Positions 1 to 9,518 are shown, numbered from the stretch's first letter. The stretch is DNA of 64,000 bases from Tropicimonas sp. IMCC6043 (GCF_004146235.1 NZ_SELO01000017.1:37262-101261), one strand, 5' to 3'. Notes: generated by a model not told the origin, from the sequence alone. Translations and numbers: made by a program.

Positions 1-1938
1 GATAGCCATGGTGGGCACCATGCCGAGCTCGATATTGCGCATCGAGAGCCACGGGAAGCGCTTGTTAGAGAGCACCGTTTCCGGCTCCGCATCGCGCGCC
101 AGCTCATTGAGCAAATCGCGCGATTTCGGCCCGGCGATGGCGAAGACGCCCCATTGGGTCGTCACGTCCTGTAGCTCGATCCTGCCGAACTCGGCCTCCT
201 TGTCCCCGACGGCCTTTTTCAGGAAGTCCTGGTCATAGGCCGTCCAGGCGCCGGCGGAGACGAGATAGTACTCGTCCTCGGCCAACCGGACGATGGTGTA
301 TTCGGTCCGGGTCGTGCCGGCAGCGGTGAGCGCATAGGTCAGGTTGATCCGGCCCACCTTGGGCAGCCTGTTGCAGGTGAACCAGTCGAGGAAGGCGGTG
401 GCCCCCGGCCCCTTCACGACATGCTTGGTGAAGGCCGTCGCGTCGATCAGGCCGACACCCTCGCGAATGGCCTTCGCTTCTTCCACGGCATATTGCCACC
501 AGCCACCCCGGCGAAAGCTGCGGGCGGCGTGATCGTCGAAGCCCTCGGGCGCGTAGTAGTTCGGTCGTTCCCAGCCGTTCACCTGCCCGAATTGCGCGCC
601 AGCCGCTTTTTGCCTGTCATAGGCGGGCGACGTCCTGAGCGGGCGGGCCGCCGGGCGCTCCTCGTCCGGGTGGTGCAGAATGAAGACGTGGGAATAGCAT
701 TCCTCGTTCTTCTGCACCGCGTATTCGGTAGTCATCCAGTTGCCGTAGCGCTTGGGATCGAGGCTGGCCATGTCGATCTCGGCCTCGCCCTCGACCATCA
801 TCTGAGCGAGGTAGCAGCCGGTGCCACCCGCCGCGGTGATGCCGAAGGAGAAGCCTTCGGCCAGCCACATGTTCCTGAGGCCCGGCGCAGGGCCAACCAG
901 CGGGTTGCCGTCGGGCGTGTAGCAGATCGGACCGTTGAAATCGTCCTTCAGCCCGACGGTTTCCGACGAGGGAATGCGGTGGATCATCGACATGTATTCC
1001 TCCTCGATCCGCTCGAGATCGAGCGGGAAGAGGTCGGCACGGAAACTGTCGGGCACGGCGTATCTGAACCGCGACGGGGCGCCCTGCTCATAGGGGCCGA
1101 GGATCCAGCCGCCGCGCTCCTCGCGCACATACCAGCGCGCATCGGCATCGCGCAGCACCGGGTGTTCCGAACCACCGCCCTGACGGTAGGCCAGCAGCGC
1201 CGGGTCCGGCTCGGTGACGATGAACTGGTGCTCGACCGGGATCGCCGGGATCTTGATCCCCAGCATCCGCGCCGTGCGTTGAGCATGGTTGCCGGTCGCG
1301 GTGACGACATGTTCGGCGGTGATGACGATCTGTTCCTCGGTCGGAACGAGGTTGCCGCCCTTCTCGGCCATCTTCGTCACCGTCACTCGCCATTCCGTGC
1401 CGGTCCACTCATAGCCATCGACCTGCCACTTCCGCTCGATCGTCACACCCAGCTGACGCGCGCCCTTGGCCATGGCCATGGTGACATCGGCGGGGTTGAT
1501 GTAGCCGTCGGTCGGATGGAAGAGCGCCCCCACCAGATCCTCCGTGCGGACCAGTGGCCAGCGTTCCCCGATCTGTGCGGGCGAGAGCCATTTATAGGGA
1601 ACGCCCACCGTCTCGGCAGTGGAGGCATAGAGCATATATTCGTCCATCCGCGCCCTGGTCTGCGCCATGCGCAGGTTGCCGACGACGGAGAAGCCGGGAT
1701 TGAGGCCGGTCTCGGCTTCCAGTGTCTTGTACCACTTTACCGAGTAGTCGTGGATGTGACTTGTGGCGAAGGACATGTTGAAGAGCGGCAACAGCCCCGC
1801 CGCGTGCCAGGTCGAGCCGCAGGTCAGCTCGTCGCGCTCCAGCAACATCGTGTCCCAGCCGGCCTTCCCGAGGTGATAGGCGATACCTGTTCCGACGGCG
1901 CCGCCGCCGACGACGAGAGCTTTGACATGGGTCTTCAT
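1..1938 (-). CDS. FAD-dependent oxidoreductase / GcvT-domain protein (dimethylglycine/sarcosine dehydrogenase family), 3' end outside window
   Basis: The reading frame is open from ATG at 1938 to the left window edge (646 codons, no stop); family members are usually about 800 residues, so roughly the last fifth is missing. The N-terminus has a Rossmann FAD motif (VVGGGAVGTGIAYHL, about residues 8-22), followed by GSTWHAAG, the site of covalent histidyl-FAD attachment in dimethylglycine dehydrogenase. A DAO fold, a linker and the start of a GcvT-type folate-binding domain (from about residue 430) follow. Relatives demethylate dimethylglycine or sarcosine, passing one-carbon units to tetrahydrofolate. 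A GAGGGA ribosome site lies 8 bases before the ATG. The exact substrate cannot be read from sequence. Confidence 0.9.
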   Translation of the reverse strand, partial: MKTHVKALVVGGGAVGTGIAYHLGKAGWDTMLLERDELTCGSTWHAAGLLPLFNMSFATSHIHDYSVKWYKTLEAETGLNPGFSVVGNLRMAQTRARMDEYMLYASTAETVGVPYKWLSPAQIGERWPLVRTEDLVGALFHPTDGYINPADVTMAMAKGARQLGVTIERKWQVDGYEWTGTEWRVTVTKMAEKGGNLVPTEEQIVITAEHVVTATGNHAQRTARMLGIKIPAIPVEHQFIVTEPDPALLAYRQGGGSEHPVLRDADARWYVREERGGWILGPYEQGAPSRFRYAVPDSFRADLFPLDLERIEEEYMSMIHRIPSSETVGLKDDFNGPICYTPDGNPLVGPAPGLRNMWLAEGFSFGITAAGGTGCYLAQMMVEGEAEIDMASLDPKRYGNWMTTEYAVQKNEECYSHVFILHHPDEERPAARPLRTSPAYDRQKAAGAQFGQVNGWERPNYYAPEGFDDHAARSFRRGGWWQYAVEEAKAIREGVGLIDATAFTKHVVKGPGATAFLDWFTCNRLPKVGRINLTYALTAAGTTRTEYTIVRLAEDEYYLVSAGAWTAYDQDFLKKAVGDKEAEFGRIELQDVTTQWGVFAIAGPKSRDLLNELARDAEPETVLSNKRFPWLSMRNIELGMVPTMAI

Positions 1939-2528
1939 GGCGAATGTCCCTCAATGTGTGTGTCGGGCAGAGTTAAGCGCAGAAGCGGCGCATCGCGCCA
2001 GCCTTCGCCGACCGTTTGCGTCTGAAAGCGACGCCCGGTCCGGCGTCTGAAATACGCGCATCCATGCAGCCGACGTTGCGACGCCCGGGACCATTGCGGC
2101 TTGCTGCCGCATCCACCGCGCGACGGGCCTACCCGTGAAGTCACCCGGCCGGATCCAGAAAGGGAGTGTCACAGGCGTGCCCAAGTTCGAGCCCGGAGGC
2201 CCTGTCCTCACCGCGTGATCGCCGGAATCCGACCACGATCAGGCCACAAAACACGATTAATCGATAAGAACAGGGAGTCGCCGGCGGTTTCCTGCCAAGA
2301 TGGGGCGCGTTCCCACGGACCTGCTCGAACCCGCGCCGGATAGGATCCACAATGAGGATGTGAGTCGGTATCGTGAGACCACAAACGACAGACCAGTTGC
2401 CGCCGTTCAGTCGTCCAGGAACACCCGCACAGCAACCTTGGAAGATTCATGGGTCCAGATGGCACCCGTCAAATGAAGATTAAGGTCTTTGACCGATCTT
2501 TGGGCAAACCTTCCTGGAGACAGTATCA
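1939..2528. other. Intergenic region, no gene recognised
   Basis: About 590 bases separate two divergently transcribed genes, so both promoters must lie here. Short open frames in it have no recognisable similarity and atypical composition. The stretch just before 2529 holds a TTGACC hexamer and a weak TGGAGA ribosome site for the downstream gene. Nothing else is supportable. Confidence 0.5.
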
Positions 2529-5500
2529 ATGTCCGACTTTCTGACACTCACCACAGACGCAGAATACGAGCAAATGGTGACCCCCTTCACGAGTGTTCAA
2601 GACCCGGTCACAACGGATGGCACGCCCCAGGATCCGGTAGTATCGGACACCACCGAGCAGGGTCCGACGACGACGGACGACGCAACGCAGGAACCTGCAC
2701 CGACGGAGGACATCGGACAGGACCCGGTTGCCGACAACAATATCGGCCAGAATCCGGCGAACACGGACGATACAACCCAGAACGTCGCGACACCGGACGG
2801 CACCGGCCATGTCGAGGTTCAGGGTGTGACGGAGGTCGCCGGAGGGCGGGTGACCGTCCTTGAGCTCGGCGACCAGGACATCGACAGCCTGACAATCCTG
2901 AATCAACCCGATTTCGGCCGGGTGACCGTCAACCCGGACAATACCTTTGCCCTGGTTCTGACCGGAACCTCAGAGAGCGGCGAGATCTCCTTCGACTACG
3001 AGGTCACGCTCGCTGGCGGCGCGGTCGAAACGCGAACCGTCACGCTGAACGTGTCGCCGCCGACGCAGGATCTCGGCTGGGGCCTCGGCGACCACTACAT
3101 GCTCGAGGAGGACGCGTCTGGCAACCTCGTGGTCGAACATGGCGACAATCACCGCAAGGTCTATATTTCCGGTTCCGATGACGCCCTGACGCGCGCAGAT
3201 ATAGCGGCGATGGAAGGGATCTCGGAGTCCCAGGTCAACAGATACTGGCTCGCCGCACATCCCGAATACGGTGGCTCGGAAGAGATGGCTCTGAGCAATG
3301 ACATCGGCATGGAACTGTGGTCGCATATTAACAACGGAAACACGTCGTCTAATTGGCTCCTCTTTGAGGGTGGCTACACCTACAAGCAAGGTTATCCCCA
3401 AGGCGACCTATTGTCGAAGTCGGGTTCGGGAGAAGACCCGCTTCACCCCATGTTCGTCACGTCGTATGGCGAAGGCGCTGCCCCGATCATCGAGGGTCGT
3501 ATTGGAATCTATGTCGCGGACGCTCAGAACTTCGTGATTTCAGGTGTGACGCTGAGGGATGGCGCGGGCATTCACAACGGCTCTGGCCTGATCTTAGACG
3601 ACGTAACATTCGAAGACGCCGTCGTCATCATGGGACCGGACCGCGTCACCATCCGGAATTCGACGATCGTCGATGTCGTTCGGGACGCACCGTCCGATCC
3701 TGACCTCGGATGGCAATCCATGGGGGATCGCATCTCGGGTCTCTATGTCTCGCAATCCGAAGGGATGCTGATCGAAGGAAGCCTGTTCGATCACAATGCC
3801 TGGGAAGACGGCTACGATCCGGACGGTTCGATCGAATCCGGGCAACCGCCCAGCATGTTCAGCCACAATATCTATATGCAGCAAAGCGCCACGGACGTGA
3901 CGTTCCGGGACAACATCACGATGCGGGCGGCGTCTCTGGGGGCACAGTTCCGTGGCGGTGTTCACGCGGAAGACAACCTGTTCCTTGACAACAACGGTGC
4001 GGTAAACTTCCTTGGCGGGTACGACGGCAACAATGAAAGTTGGACCGGCAACTACACCTATTTCAGCGACAACGTCATCACCTCGGGCGCCCACAAGGAA
4101 GCCGACATGATCGGCGCCTATACTCTGGGTGTCGACAATGGTGGACTGGATACCACCCTGCTCGACAACATCATCGCGCATCTGGCAGACCCGAACAATC
4201 CGGACGAGTTCGCGAGCAAATACTGGAACAGTGGCGCCTTTTGGGAACAGCAAGATCCGTTCTTCGACAACACGATCATCTACAACTGGCTCTCATCGCG
4301 GAGTTCGGCTTACGAGGATCTCTGGAACAACGAAGGCGCAAATGGCCTTTCCGCAGAGGCGCTCAACCAGATCACGATCCAGAACTTCGCTGCCGATCTC
4401 CTGAACCGCCCCGAAGCCGCGATCGCCGATCTGGCAAACTACCTCCGCGAACAATCGGCGCTGGACAGCACGGCGATTTCCCAGATCGCCGGTGACATCA
4501 TCGCCTTCTTCCAGCAGGGTTTCGGCATTGCGCCCGAAACCGGATCGGGTGGCACAGACGTTCGTTTCGTCCCGAACCCTCTCGCGGACGGCGTTCGGTG
4601 GGATACCTCGATCAACTGGACCGGTGAGGCCACGCCCGGCGCAACGGATCGGGTCTATCTCGGCGGCAACTGGGTCACCTATGGCGCTGCGGGGACCAAT
4701 ACGATCGCCTCGCTCGATCTCGGACCAGGTGGCATTCTCGACATCTCCTCCGGAAAGCTGACGGTCACGTCCGAACTGACCCTCGACGGCGACGGGGAGA
4801 TCAACCTCTCCTTCTCCGGGCAATTCTGGAACAGCATCTACGCCGACCTCGATGTCCTGAGCCTGTCCGTGGATGGCGGGCGCTTCGCCAACACCGATCT
4901 TGTCTCCGGGTCGATCGAGATGACCGTTACCGGTGGCCAGGCGCTCCTGGGAATCGACACCGCGACATTCGGCCTTTCTTCTGGGTCGATACTCAGAATC
5001 GAGGGCGACAACGCCCGCGTGGGCTTCGACGGAACGTCCGGCGACATCGCAACCTTCCAGATGGAATCGGGCGCGACACTGTCCTTTGTCTTTGGCAGCG
5101 AGGGGGTTTCGGCAATCGAGGAGTTCCGGTCGGGGTTCTACGGCAACGAAGCCTCCGATGTGGCGAGCCTCGTGGATCTTGGCGGCGGCACAATCGAACT
5201 GGATCTGTCGGCTCTCGCGCTGATGGACGGTCACTTCCTCTTGATCGAGGCCGACGAGTTGGTCGGCAGCTTCGAGGGTTTCACGGTGACTGGTCTGGGC
5301 GCTCGTGATGCCCGGTTGATCGTGGACTATGACTCCGACACCGTATCGCTTGAGCTCTTCGCCGGATCGGGAGGAATCTCGCAGGATCACATCGGAACGG
5401 GCGAGAACCAGCCCACATCGCCGGACAACGACCCGGCACAACCGGTCATCACCGACCCGGACACCAACGACGGGTCAACCGAACAGACGGACGGCGGGGA

Positions 5501-6401
5501 GACTGTCGAGCCCGATACAGGCACGGAGACAGACGTCTCTGCGCCGACTCCGTCTCGCGGGATCATGGAATTCGGGTCAGCGCAGGTCGACCACAACGCC
5601 GTCACGATCGAGTTGAACGGTGAATACGACAACCCGGTCGTGATCGCGTCTCTGCGCACCGACTTCGGAAGCCAGCCCGCCGTAGTAAGAATCGAGGATA
5701 TCAGTAACGGCCAGCTTACCTTCCGCCTCGACGAACCAGAGAATCTCGACGGCTGGCACATGGTCGAGACCGTCGATTACATGGTGGTGGAAGCCGGCTC
5801 CTGGCAGCTGGCGGACGGCACCCTCATCTCCGCGGGTCTCATGACGGTCAGCGGTGTCGAGAGAAGCGGATCGGTGGGTTTCGATACCGGGCTCGAGCAT
5901 GCAGATGCGGTCTTTGCCCAACATCAGGAAAGCGACGCCACCTTCTGGGCGACCGCGCGTCTCGCATCGAGCGACGCGGGCTGGAGCAGTTTCCTGCAGG
6001 TGGGTGAAGGCCTGCGCGACGAACTGGCGGATGCGGAGATCTCCGAAGAGATCGGATGGGTGGCGTTCCAGAATGCCGACAGCGACTCGTCTGCCGAGTT
6101 CCAGTTCTCCTTCGAGACAGTGAACGGTATCAACCACAAGGTTCATTCCGTTGGCAATGATGGGTTCCTCGATCCGATCGACGACCTTGCCGGCGTCATC
6201 CACGGATTGGCGAGTTTCCGGGGCGGTGACACCGCATTCTCTCGGGGCGGCGACTTTTCTGACAACGGTTTCGACGTCTACGTCCAGGAGGAAACGACCG
6301 GAGACAAGGAAACCGCGCACATGAATGAGGACATCGCTCTGCTGAGCTATTCCACGTCGCTCTTCGACAGCGTGATATACGGAATGGAACTCACAGCGTG
6401 A
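2529..6401 (+). CDS. Large putative surface/secreted protein: decapeptide-repeat N-terminus, right-handed beta-helix, C-terminal beta-sandwich
   Basis: A 1290-residue acidic protein rich in Asp, Gly, Thr and Ser, with almost no Cys. Residues 25-94 are seven degenerate decapeptides of the form xPxxxDxxxQ. Residues about 95-180 look like a cadherin-like or VCBS-like beta domain. Residues about 300-600 show repeated short strands with Asn ladders (VTIRNSTIVD, VTFRDNITMR, HAEDNLFLDN) typical of a parallel beta-helix as in polysaccharide-active proteins. Residues about 690-950 are an autotransporter-passenger-like strand-rich region. A second Asp/Thr/Pro linker leads to a C-terminal domain with NPVV, DGWHMVETVDYMVVEAG signatures seen in large marine bacterial exoproteins. 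No Sec signal peptide and no RTX nonapeptides are visible; type I secretion is possible but not shown. It could act on or bind a polysaccharide. Confidence 0.8.
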   Translation: MSDFLTLTTDAEYEQMVTPFTSVQDPVTTDGTPQDPVVSDTTEQGPTTTDDATQEPAPTEDIGQDPVADNNIGQNPANTDDTTQNVATPDGTGHVEVQGVTEVAGGRVTVLELGDQDIDSLTILNQPDFGRVTVNPDNTFALVLTGTSESGEISFDYEVTLAGGAVETRTVTLNVSPPTQDLGWGLGDHYMLEEDASGNLVVEHGDNHRKVYISGSDDALTRADIAAMEGISESQVNRYWLAAHPEYGGSEEMALSNDIGMELWSHINNGNTSSNWLLFEGGYTYKQGYPQGDLLSKSGSGEDPLHPMFVTSYGEGAAPIIEGRIGIYVADAQNFVISGVTLRDGAGIHNGSGLILDDVTFEDAVVIMGPDRVTIRNSTIVDVVRDAPSDPDLGWQSMGDRISGLYVSQSEGMLIEGSLFDHNAWEDGYDPDGSIESGQPPSMFSHNIYMQQSATDVTFRDNITMRAASLGAQFRGGVHAEDNLFLDNNGAVNFLGGYDGNNESWTGNYTYFSDNVITSGAHKEADMIGAYTLGVDNGGLDTTLLDNIIAHLADPNNPDEFASKYWNSGAFWEQQDPFFDNTIIYNWLSSRSSAYEDLWNNEGANGLSAEALNQITIQNFAADLLNRPEAAIADLANYLREQSALDSTAISQIAGDIIAFFQQGFGIAPETGSGGTDVRFVPNPLADGVRWDTSINWTGEATPGATDRVYLGGNWVTYGAAGTNTIASLDLGPGGILDISSGKLTVTSELTLDGDGEINLSFSGQFWNSIYADLDVLSLSVDGGRFANTDLVSGSIEMTVTGGQALLGIDTATFGLSSGSILRIEGDNARVGFDGTSGDIATFQMESGATLSFVFGSEGVSAIEEFRSGFYGNEASDVASLVDLGGGTIELDLSALALMDGHFLLIEADELVGSFEGFTVTGLGARDARLIVDYDSDTVSLELFAGSGGISQDHIGTGENQPTSPDNDPAQPVITDPDTNDGSTEQTDGGETVEPDTGTETDVSAPTPSRGIMEFGSAQVDHNAVTIELNGEYDNPVVIASLRTDFGSQPAVVRIEDISNGQLTFRLDEPENLDGWHMVETVDYMVVEAGSWQLADGTLISAGLMTVSGVERSGSVGFDTGLEHADAVFAQHQESDATFWATARLASSDAGWSSFLQVGEGLRDELADAEISEEIGWVAFQNADSDSSAEFQFSFETVNGINHKVHSVGNDGFLDPIDDLAGVIHGLASFRGGDTAFSRGGDFSDNGFDVYVQEETTGDKETAHMNEDIALLSYSTSLFDSVIYGMELTA
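2601..2810 (+). repeat. Seven degenerate 30-bp repeats encoding decapeptides
   Basis: Within the large secreted-protein gene, seven consecutive 10-residue units align without gaps (for example DPVTTDGTPQ, DPVVSDTTEQ, GPTTTDDATQ, EPAPTEDIGQ, DPVADNNIGQ, NPANTDDTTQ). They form an acidic, Pro/Thr-rich spacer, probably extended and flexible. Copy number of such repeats often varies between strains. Confidence 0.8.
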
Positions 6402-6420
6402 TCTACGGAATGGAGATCTG
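6369..6420 (+). repeat. 26-bp imperfect tandem duplication across the stop codon
   Basis: AGCGTGATATACGGAATGGA at 6369 recurs at 6395 with one mismatch, a period of 26 bases. The period is not a multiple of three, so the first copy runs into a TGA at 6399-6401 inside the second copy. The second copy, read in the same phase as the first, would end VIYGMEI and its own stop. The present C-terminus (VIYGMELTA) may therefore be a recent extension created by the duplication. Confidence 0.8.
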
Positions 6421-6816
6421 AGAGACCTGTTCAGGCCCTTCCTGTCATGCCAGTTTGATGCAAGTCTTCCGAAGACCCTTCCGTTCCTGGCGATCAGTAG
6501 CCAAGTATCGGACCTGGCGAGGGGATTCTTCGCGTCCGTCGCTATGGCCCGAGGTATGAGATCGCGCAGGAGACGGCGTAGTGTTGGAGGATGGCTTCGA
6601 ACCTCCGCGGGATTGTGGAGCTAACAACCCCGTGGAAGCTTCGCTCGTTTGCGAGAATGAGCTTTCGGCATTCATCGAGCGGAACAGCGCGGCACGACAA
6701 GCGCCTCACTGCGCGATATCCGCCGTCATCCGCCCGGCGGGCGGCTCGAACAGCGCGACCACAAGCGCTAAGCAGAGAACGCGACATGCAGAGTCCGCGA
6801 AGCGCGGCAATGTCTC
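6402..6816. other. Intergenic region between convergent genes, nothing recognised
   Basis: About 415 bases. It contains a small imperfect hairpin near 6586-6608 (GGAGG...CCTCC) and several overlapping short open frames on both strands without recognisable similarity. No tRNA, terminator with a T-run or mobile-element remnant could be supported. Confidence 0.4.
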
Positions 6817-7803
6817 TCAAAGCATTGAGGGCACGACGAGGTCGGGCGGCCGGTGGCCATCGTCGAACGCCTTGATGTTCACGATGACCTTCTCGCCCAT
6901 CTCGACCCGGCCCTCGACCGTAGCCGACCCCATCTGCGGCAGCAGAACCACGTTGTTGAGATTCCTGAGTCGCGGATTGACCTCGGCGCCATGCTCATAA
7001 ACGTCGAGCCCGGCTCCGGCGATCTCGCCCGCGCGCAGCATCCGGGTCAGCGCGTTCTCGTCCACCACTTCGCCACGCGAGGTATTGACCAGAACAGCGG
7101 TGGGTTTCAGGAGCTTCAAGCGCCGCGCGTTCATCAGGTGATAGGTCGAGGGCGTGTGCGGACAATTGATCGAGATCACGTCCATTCGGCTGACCATCTG
7201 ATCGAGGCTCTCCCAGAAAGTCGCACCGAATTCCTCCTCGACCTCCGGCCGGAGTCGCCGGCGATTGTGGTAGTGGACCTCCATGCCAAAGGCCCGGGCC
7301 CGTCGCGCCACCGCCTGGCCGATCCGTCCCATCCCGAGGATGCCGAGCCGGCGCCCGCCAAGGCGCCCGCCAAGCCAGGCCGTCGGCGCCCAGCCCTCCC
7401 ACGTGCCCGCCTGCATCACCGCAAGCCCCTCGGGAATCCGCCGCGTCACGGCCAGAATCAGTGCCATCGCCATGTCGGCCGTGTCGTCCGTGGTCACGCC
7501 GGGCGTGTTCGACACCAGAATTCCGCGCTGACGGGCCGAGGCGACGTCGATATTGTCGACGCCCGCTCCGTAATTCGCGATCAGCTTCACCTTCTCGCCG
7601 GCATGCGCGAGCATGGCGGCATTGATCTGGTCGGTGATGGTGGAAACGAGAACATCGGCGCGGCACAGCGCCTTGACAAGCTCCTCGTGAGGCAATTGCC
7701 GGTCGTCGGTGCTCAATTCGGTGTCGAAGAGCTCGCAGAGCCGAGTCTCGACCGGTTCCGGCAACCGTCGCGTCACGACAACACTCAGCCGCTCTTTATG
7801 CAT
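6817..7803 (-). CDS. D-isomer-specific 2-hydroxyacid dehydrogenase (glyoxylate/hydroxypyruvate reductase-like)
   Basis: The protein is 328 residues if started at ATG 7803, which has a strong AGGAGGGG ribosome site; a 59-residue upstream extension lacks family similarity and was rejected. It carries the NAD-binding motif GILGMGRIGQAVARRA, the NYGAGVDNID segment, the conserved Arg/Glu region (NTSRGEVVDE, GAGLDVYEHG) and a C-terminal segment LLPQMGSAT in which the usual catalytic HIG(S/A) His is replaced by Gln-Met. Family members reduce glyoxylate, hydroxypyruvate or other 2-oxo acids with NAD(P)H in the cytosol. Loss of the canonical His makes the substrate or activity uncertain, although some glyoxylate-reductase-like relatives show the same QMG. 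Confidence 0.85.
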   Translation of the reverse strand: MHKERLSVVVTRRLPEPVETRLCELFDTELSTDDRQLPHEELVKALCRADVLVSTITDQINAAMLAHAGEKVKLIANYGAGVDNIDVASARQRGILVSNTPGVTTDDTADMAMALILAVTRRIPEGLAVMQAGTWEGWAPTAWLGGRLGGRRLGILGMGRIGQAVARRARAFGMEVHYHNRRRLRPEVEEEFGATFWESLDQMVSRMDVISINCPHTPSTYHLMNARRLKLLKPTAVLVNTSRGEVVDENALTRMLRAGEIAGAGLDVYEHGAEVNPRLRNLNNVVLLPQMGSATVEGRVEMGEKVIVNIKAFDDGHRPPDLVVPSML

Positions 7804-7904
7804 GAAACCCCTCCTGGAATCTTCCGTAGCCTCTCCCTCGGGCGCTAGAGTGACGATCATTGCAGCGCAGCACAAGCGCCCCAAGAAACGAGCGACAAAA
7901 AACC

Positions 7905-8459
7905 ATGGGACTGCAGGTAATAACCTTCCGTCGCGGAGCGAATCTCTTGACGATTCAGGCGTACGGGGCCGTTTTGGCACTCGCCCTCGGGCTTGCCACC
8001 GCCTCCGCCGCAGCGCAGCAAACGCCCACCGAACGCGGGCCGGTGACCAACCTGCCGCTGCCCCGCTTCGTCTCGCTCAAGAGTGACGAGGGCAATGCGC
8101 GGCGCGGCCCCTCGCTCAGCCACCGGATCGACTGGGTCTACAAACGCCGCGCCATGCCGCTCGAAGTCACGGCGGAATACGGCCATTGGCGACGTGTGCG
8201 CGACCGGGACGGAGCCGGCGGCTGGGTGCATTACGCGCTGCTTTCGGGCGTGCGCACGGTGCTCGTCGAGGAGGACATGGTCGCCCTCCACGCCCAGCCA
8301 AGCGCCGAAGCCGAGACGCTAGCGCGCGCCGAGGCCGGCGTCGTCGCCCGGCTCGGGGCCTGCACGCATGACTGGTGCCGCATCTCTGCCGGGGGCGCGC
8401 GCGGCTGGGTCCCGAAGACCGCGATCTGGGGGGTCGGCGCCGACGAGTTGCGGGACTGA
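7905..8459 (+). CDS. Exported protein with two bacterial SH3 domains
   Basis: 184 residues from ATG 7905. An N-terminal hydrophobic segment ending ATASAAAQQ is a probable signal peptide. Two bacterial SH3-like modules follow: the first (about residues 45-115) contains SLKSDEGNARRGPS and WVYKRR, the second (about 118-180) contains VALHAQPS and CRISAGGARGWVP. Such proteins sit in the periplasm and are thought to bind peptidoglycan or partner proteins. The gene is divergent from the 2-hydroxyacid dehydrogenase, sharing about 100 bases of promoter space. The start is chosen for the signal peptide; an in-frame start at 7860 would add 15 residues. Confidence 0.8.
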   Translation: MGLQVITFRRGANLLTIQAYGAVLALALGLATASAAAQQTPTERGPVTNLPLPRFVSLKSDEGNARRGPSLSHRIDWVYKRRAMPLEVTAEYGHWRRVRDRDGAGGWVHYALLSGVRTVLVEEDMVALHAQPSAEAETLARAEAGVVARLGACTHDWCRISAGGARGWVPKTAIWGVGADELRD

Positions 8460-8708
8460 CGGATACGCCGCCCATGCCCGCACCAGGGCTGGTCCTCAAC
8501 GCGTCCGCCCTCATCCCCGCAAGCTTTGCTTCCGGCTTGACCCAAGTGCGACTCCGAGACTACGAGAGCGTCGAATGCAGAGACGAGCCACAGTTCGCGC
8601 AGAGCCGTGCGGCGTTTCGGCCGCGTTGTCTCGGATGGATTTGGCTCCGCCAGCCCGGGCGAGCGGCGTGAGCACGCAGCCTGCCCAAATGAAATACTCG
8701 GTTTCGAC

Positions 8709-9470
8709 GTGATCAGGATTTCCATTATCACCGTGGTCCGCAACCGCGTCGGGACGATCGGGCAAGCGATTGAGAGCGTGCAGTCGCAGAGCTATCCGCA
8801 TGTCGAACATGTCGTCCAGGACGGCGCCTCGACTGATGGCACGCTCGAAATCATCGAGCGGCTTGCGACCCCTTCGACGTCGCTGGAGAGCGCCCCCGAT
8901 GGCGGCATCTACGAAGCGATCAACCGCGGGATCGAGCGGGCGACGGGCGACGTGATCGGGCTGATGCATTCGGACGATTTCTATGCGCATGACGCGGTTC
9001 TGACCCATGTCGCCGAGCGGCTGGAGACGAGCCCGGCCGACGGGCTCTATGGCGATCTCGACTATGTTTCCTCGCGGGAAGCCGGCCGTGTCGTGCGCCG
9101 CTGGAAATCCGGCAGCTACGACCGCGCGAAGCTCTCGCGCGGCTGGATGCCGCCGCACCCGACGCTCTATTTGCGGCGCGAGGTCTACGACCGGTTCGGC
9201 GGGTACGACACGGAGTTTCGCATCGCCGCGGATTACGAGGCGATGATGCGGTACCTCGTGCGGGGCGGAATTGCGCTCGACTACCTGCCCGAAGTGATGG
9301 TGAAGATGCGGCTCGGCGGCGAGAGCAACGGTTCGCTGCGCCGCGTCGTTCGAAAGAGCCGCGAGGATCTGCGCGCGATCCGGCGGCACGAGCTTGGCGG
9401 AGTCGGCACGTTGGCCTTGAAGAGCCTGCGCAAGATCGGCCAGTTCGTCGGACCAGAGCGCCGGGCCTGA
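8709..9470 (+). CDS. Glycosyltransferase family 2
   Basis: 253 residues from a GTG at 8709. The GT-A fold signature begins at once (ISIITVVRNRVGTIGQAIES), followed by QDGASTDGT, the DXD-like metal site LMHSDDF, and the acceptor region RIAADYEAMMRYL. It should transfer an activated sugar to a lipid-linked or polysaccharide acceptor at the cytoplasmic membrane face. An ATG at 8607 would add 34 residues with no family similarity, so the GTG was preferred although no clear ribosome site precedes it. No other polysaccharide genes adjoin it, so its product is unknown. It converges on the M3 peptidase gene. Confidence 0.85.
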   Translation: MIRISIITVVRNRVGTIGQAIESVQSQSYPHVEHVVQDGASTDGTLEIIERLATPSTSLESAPDGGIYEAINRGIERATGDVIGLMHSDDFYAHDAVLTHVAERLETSPADGLYGDLDYVSSREAGRVVRRWKSGSYDRAKLSRGWMPPHPTLYLRREVYDRFGGYDTEFRIAADYEAMMRYLVRGGIALDYLPEVMVKMRLGGESNGSLRRVVRKSREDLRAIRRHELGGVGTLALKSLRKIGQFVGPERRA

Positions 9471-9518
9471 ACCGACCAGAAGGCGGATCGCTCAGGTGCG
9501 CCAGAAGCAGGTTCAGGC
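9465..9518. terminator. Candidate bidirectional terminator (long-loop inverted repeat) between convergent genes
   Basis: GCCTGAACC at 9465-9473 is exactly inverted as GGTTCAGGC at 9510-9518, and each arm contains the stop codon of one of the two converging genes. The 36-base loop has a further small GGCG/CGCC stem. There is no T-run, so Rho-independent termination is uncertain. Confidence 0.35.

Noticed and set aside
421..2025. 534-codon plus-strand frame opposite the FAD/GcvT oxidoreductase
   Set aside because: Antisense shadow: no recognisable domains, while the minus strand gives a continuous dehydrogenase with FAD and GcvT motifs.
6586..6608. Possible tRNA T-arm (GGAGG...TTCGAA...CCTCC)
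   Set aside because: No acceptor, D or anticodon arms can be folded around it and the loop is too long.
6581..7000. Plus-strand 139-codon frame over the 3' end of the 2-hydroxyacid dehydrogenase
   Set aside because: No domain or export signal; half of it is antisense to a conserved gene.
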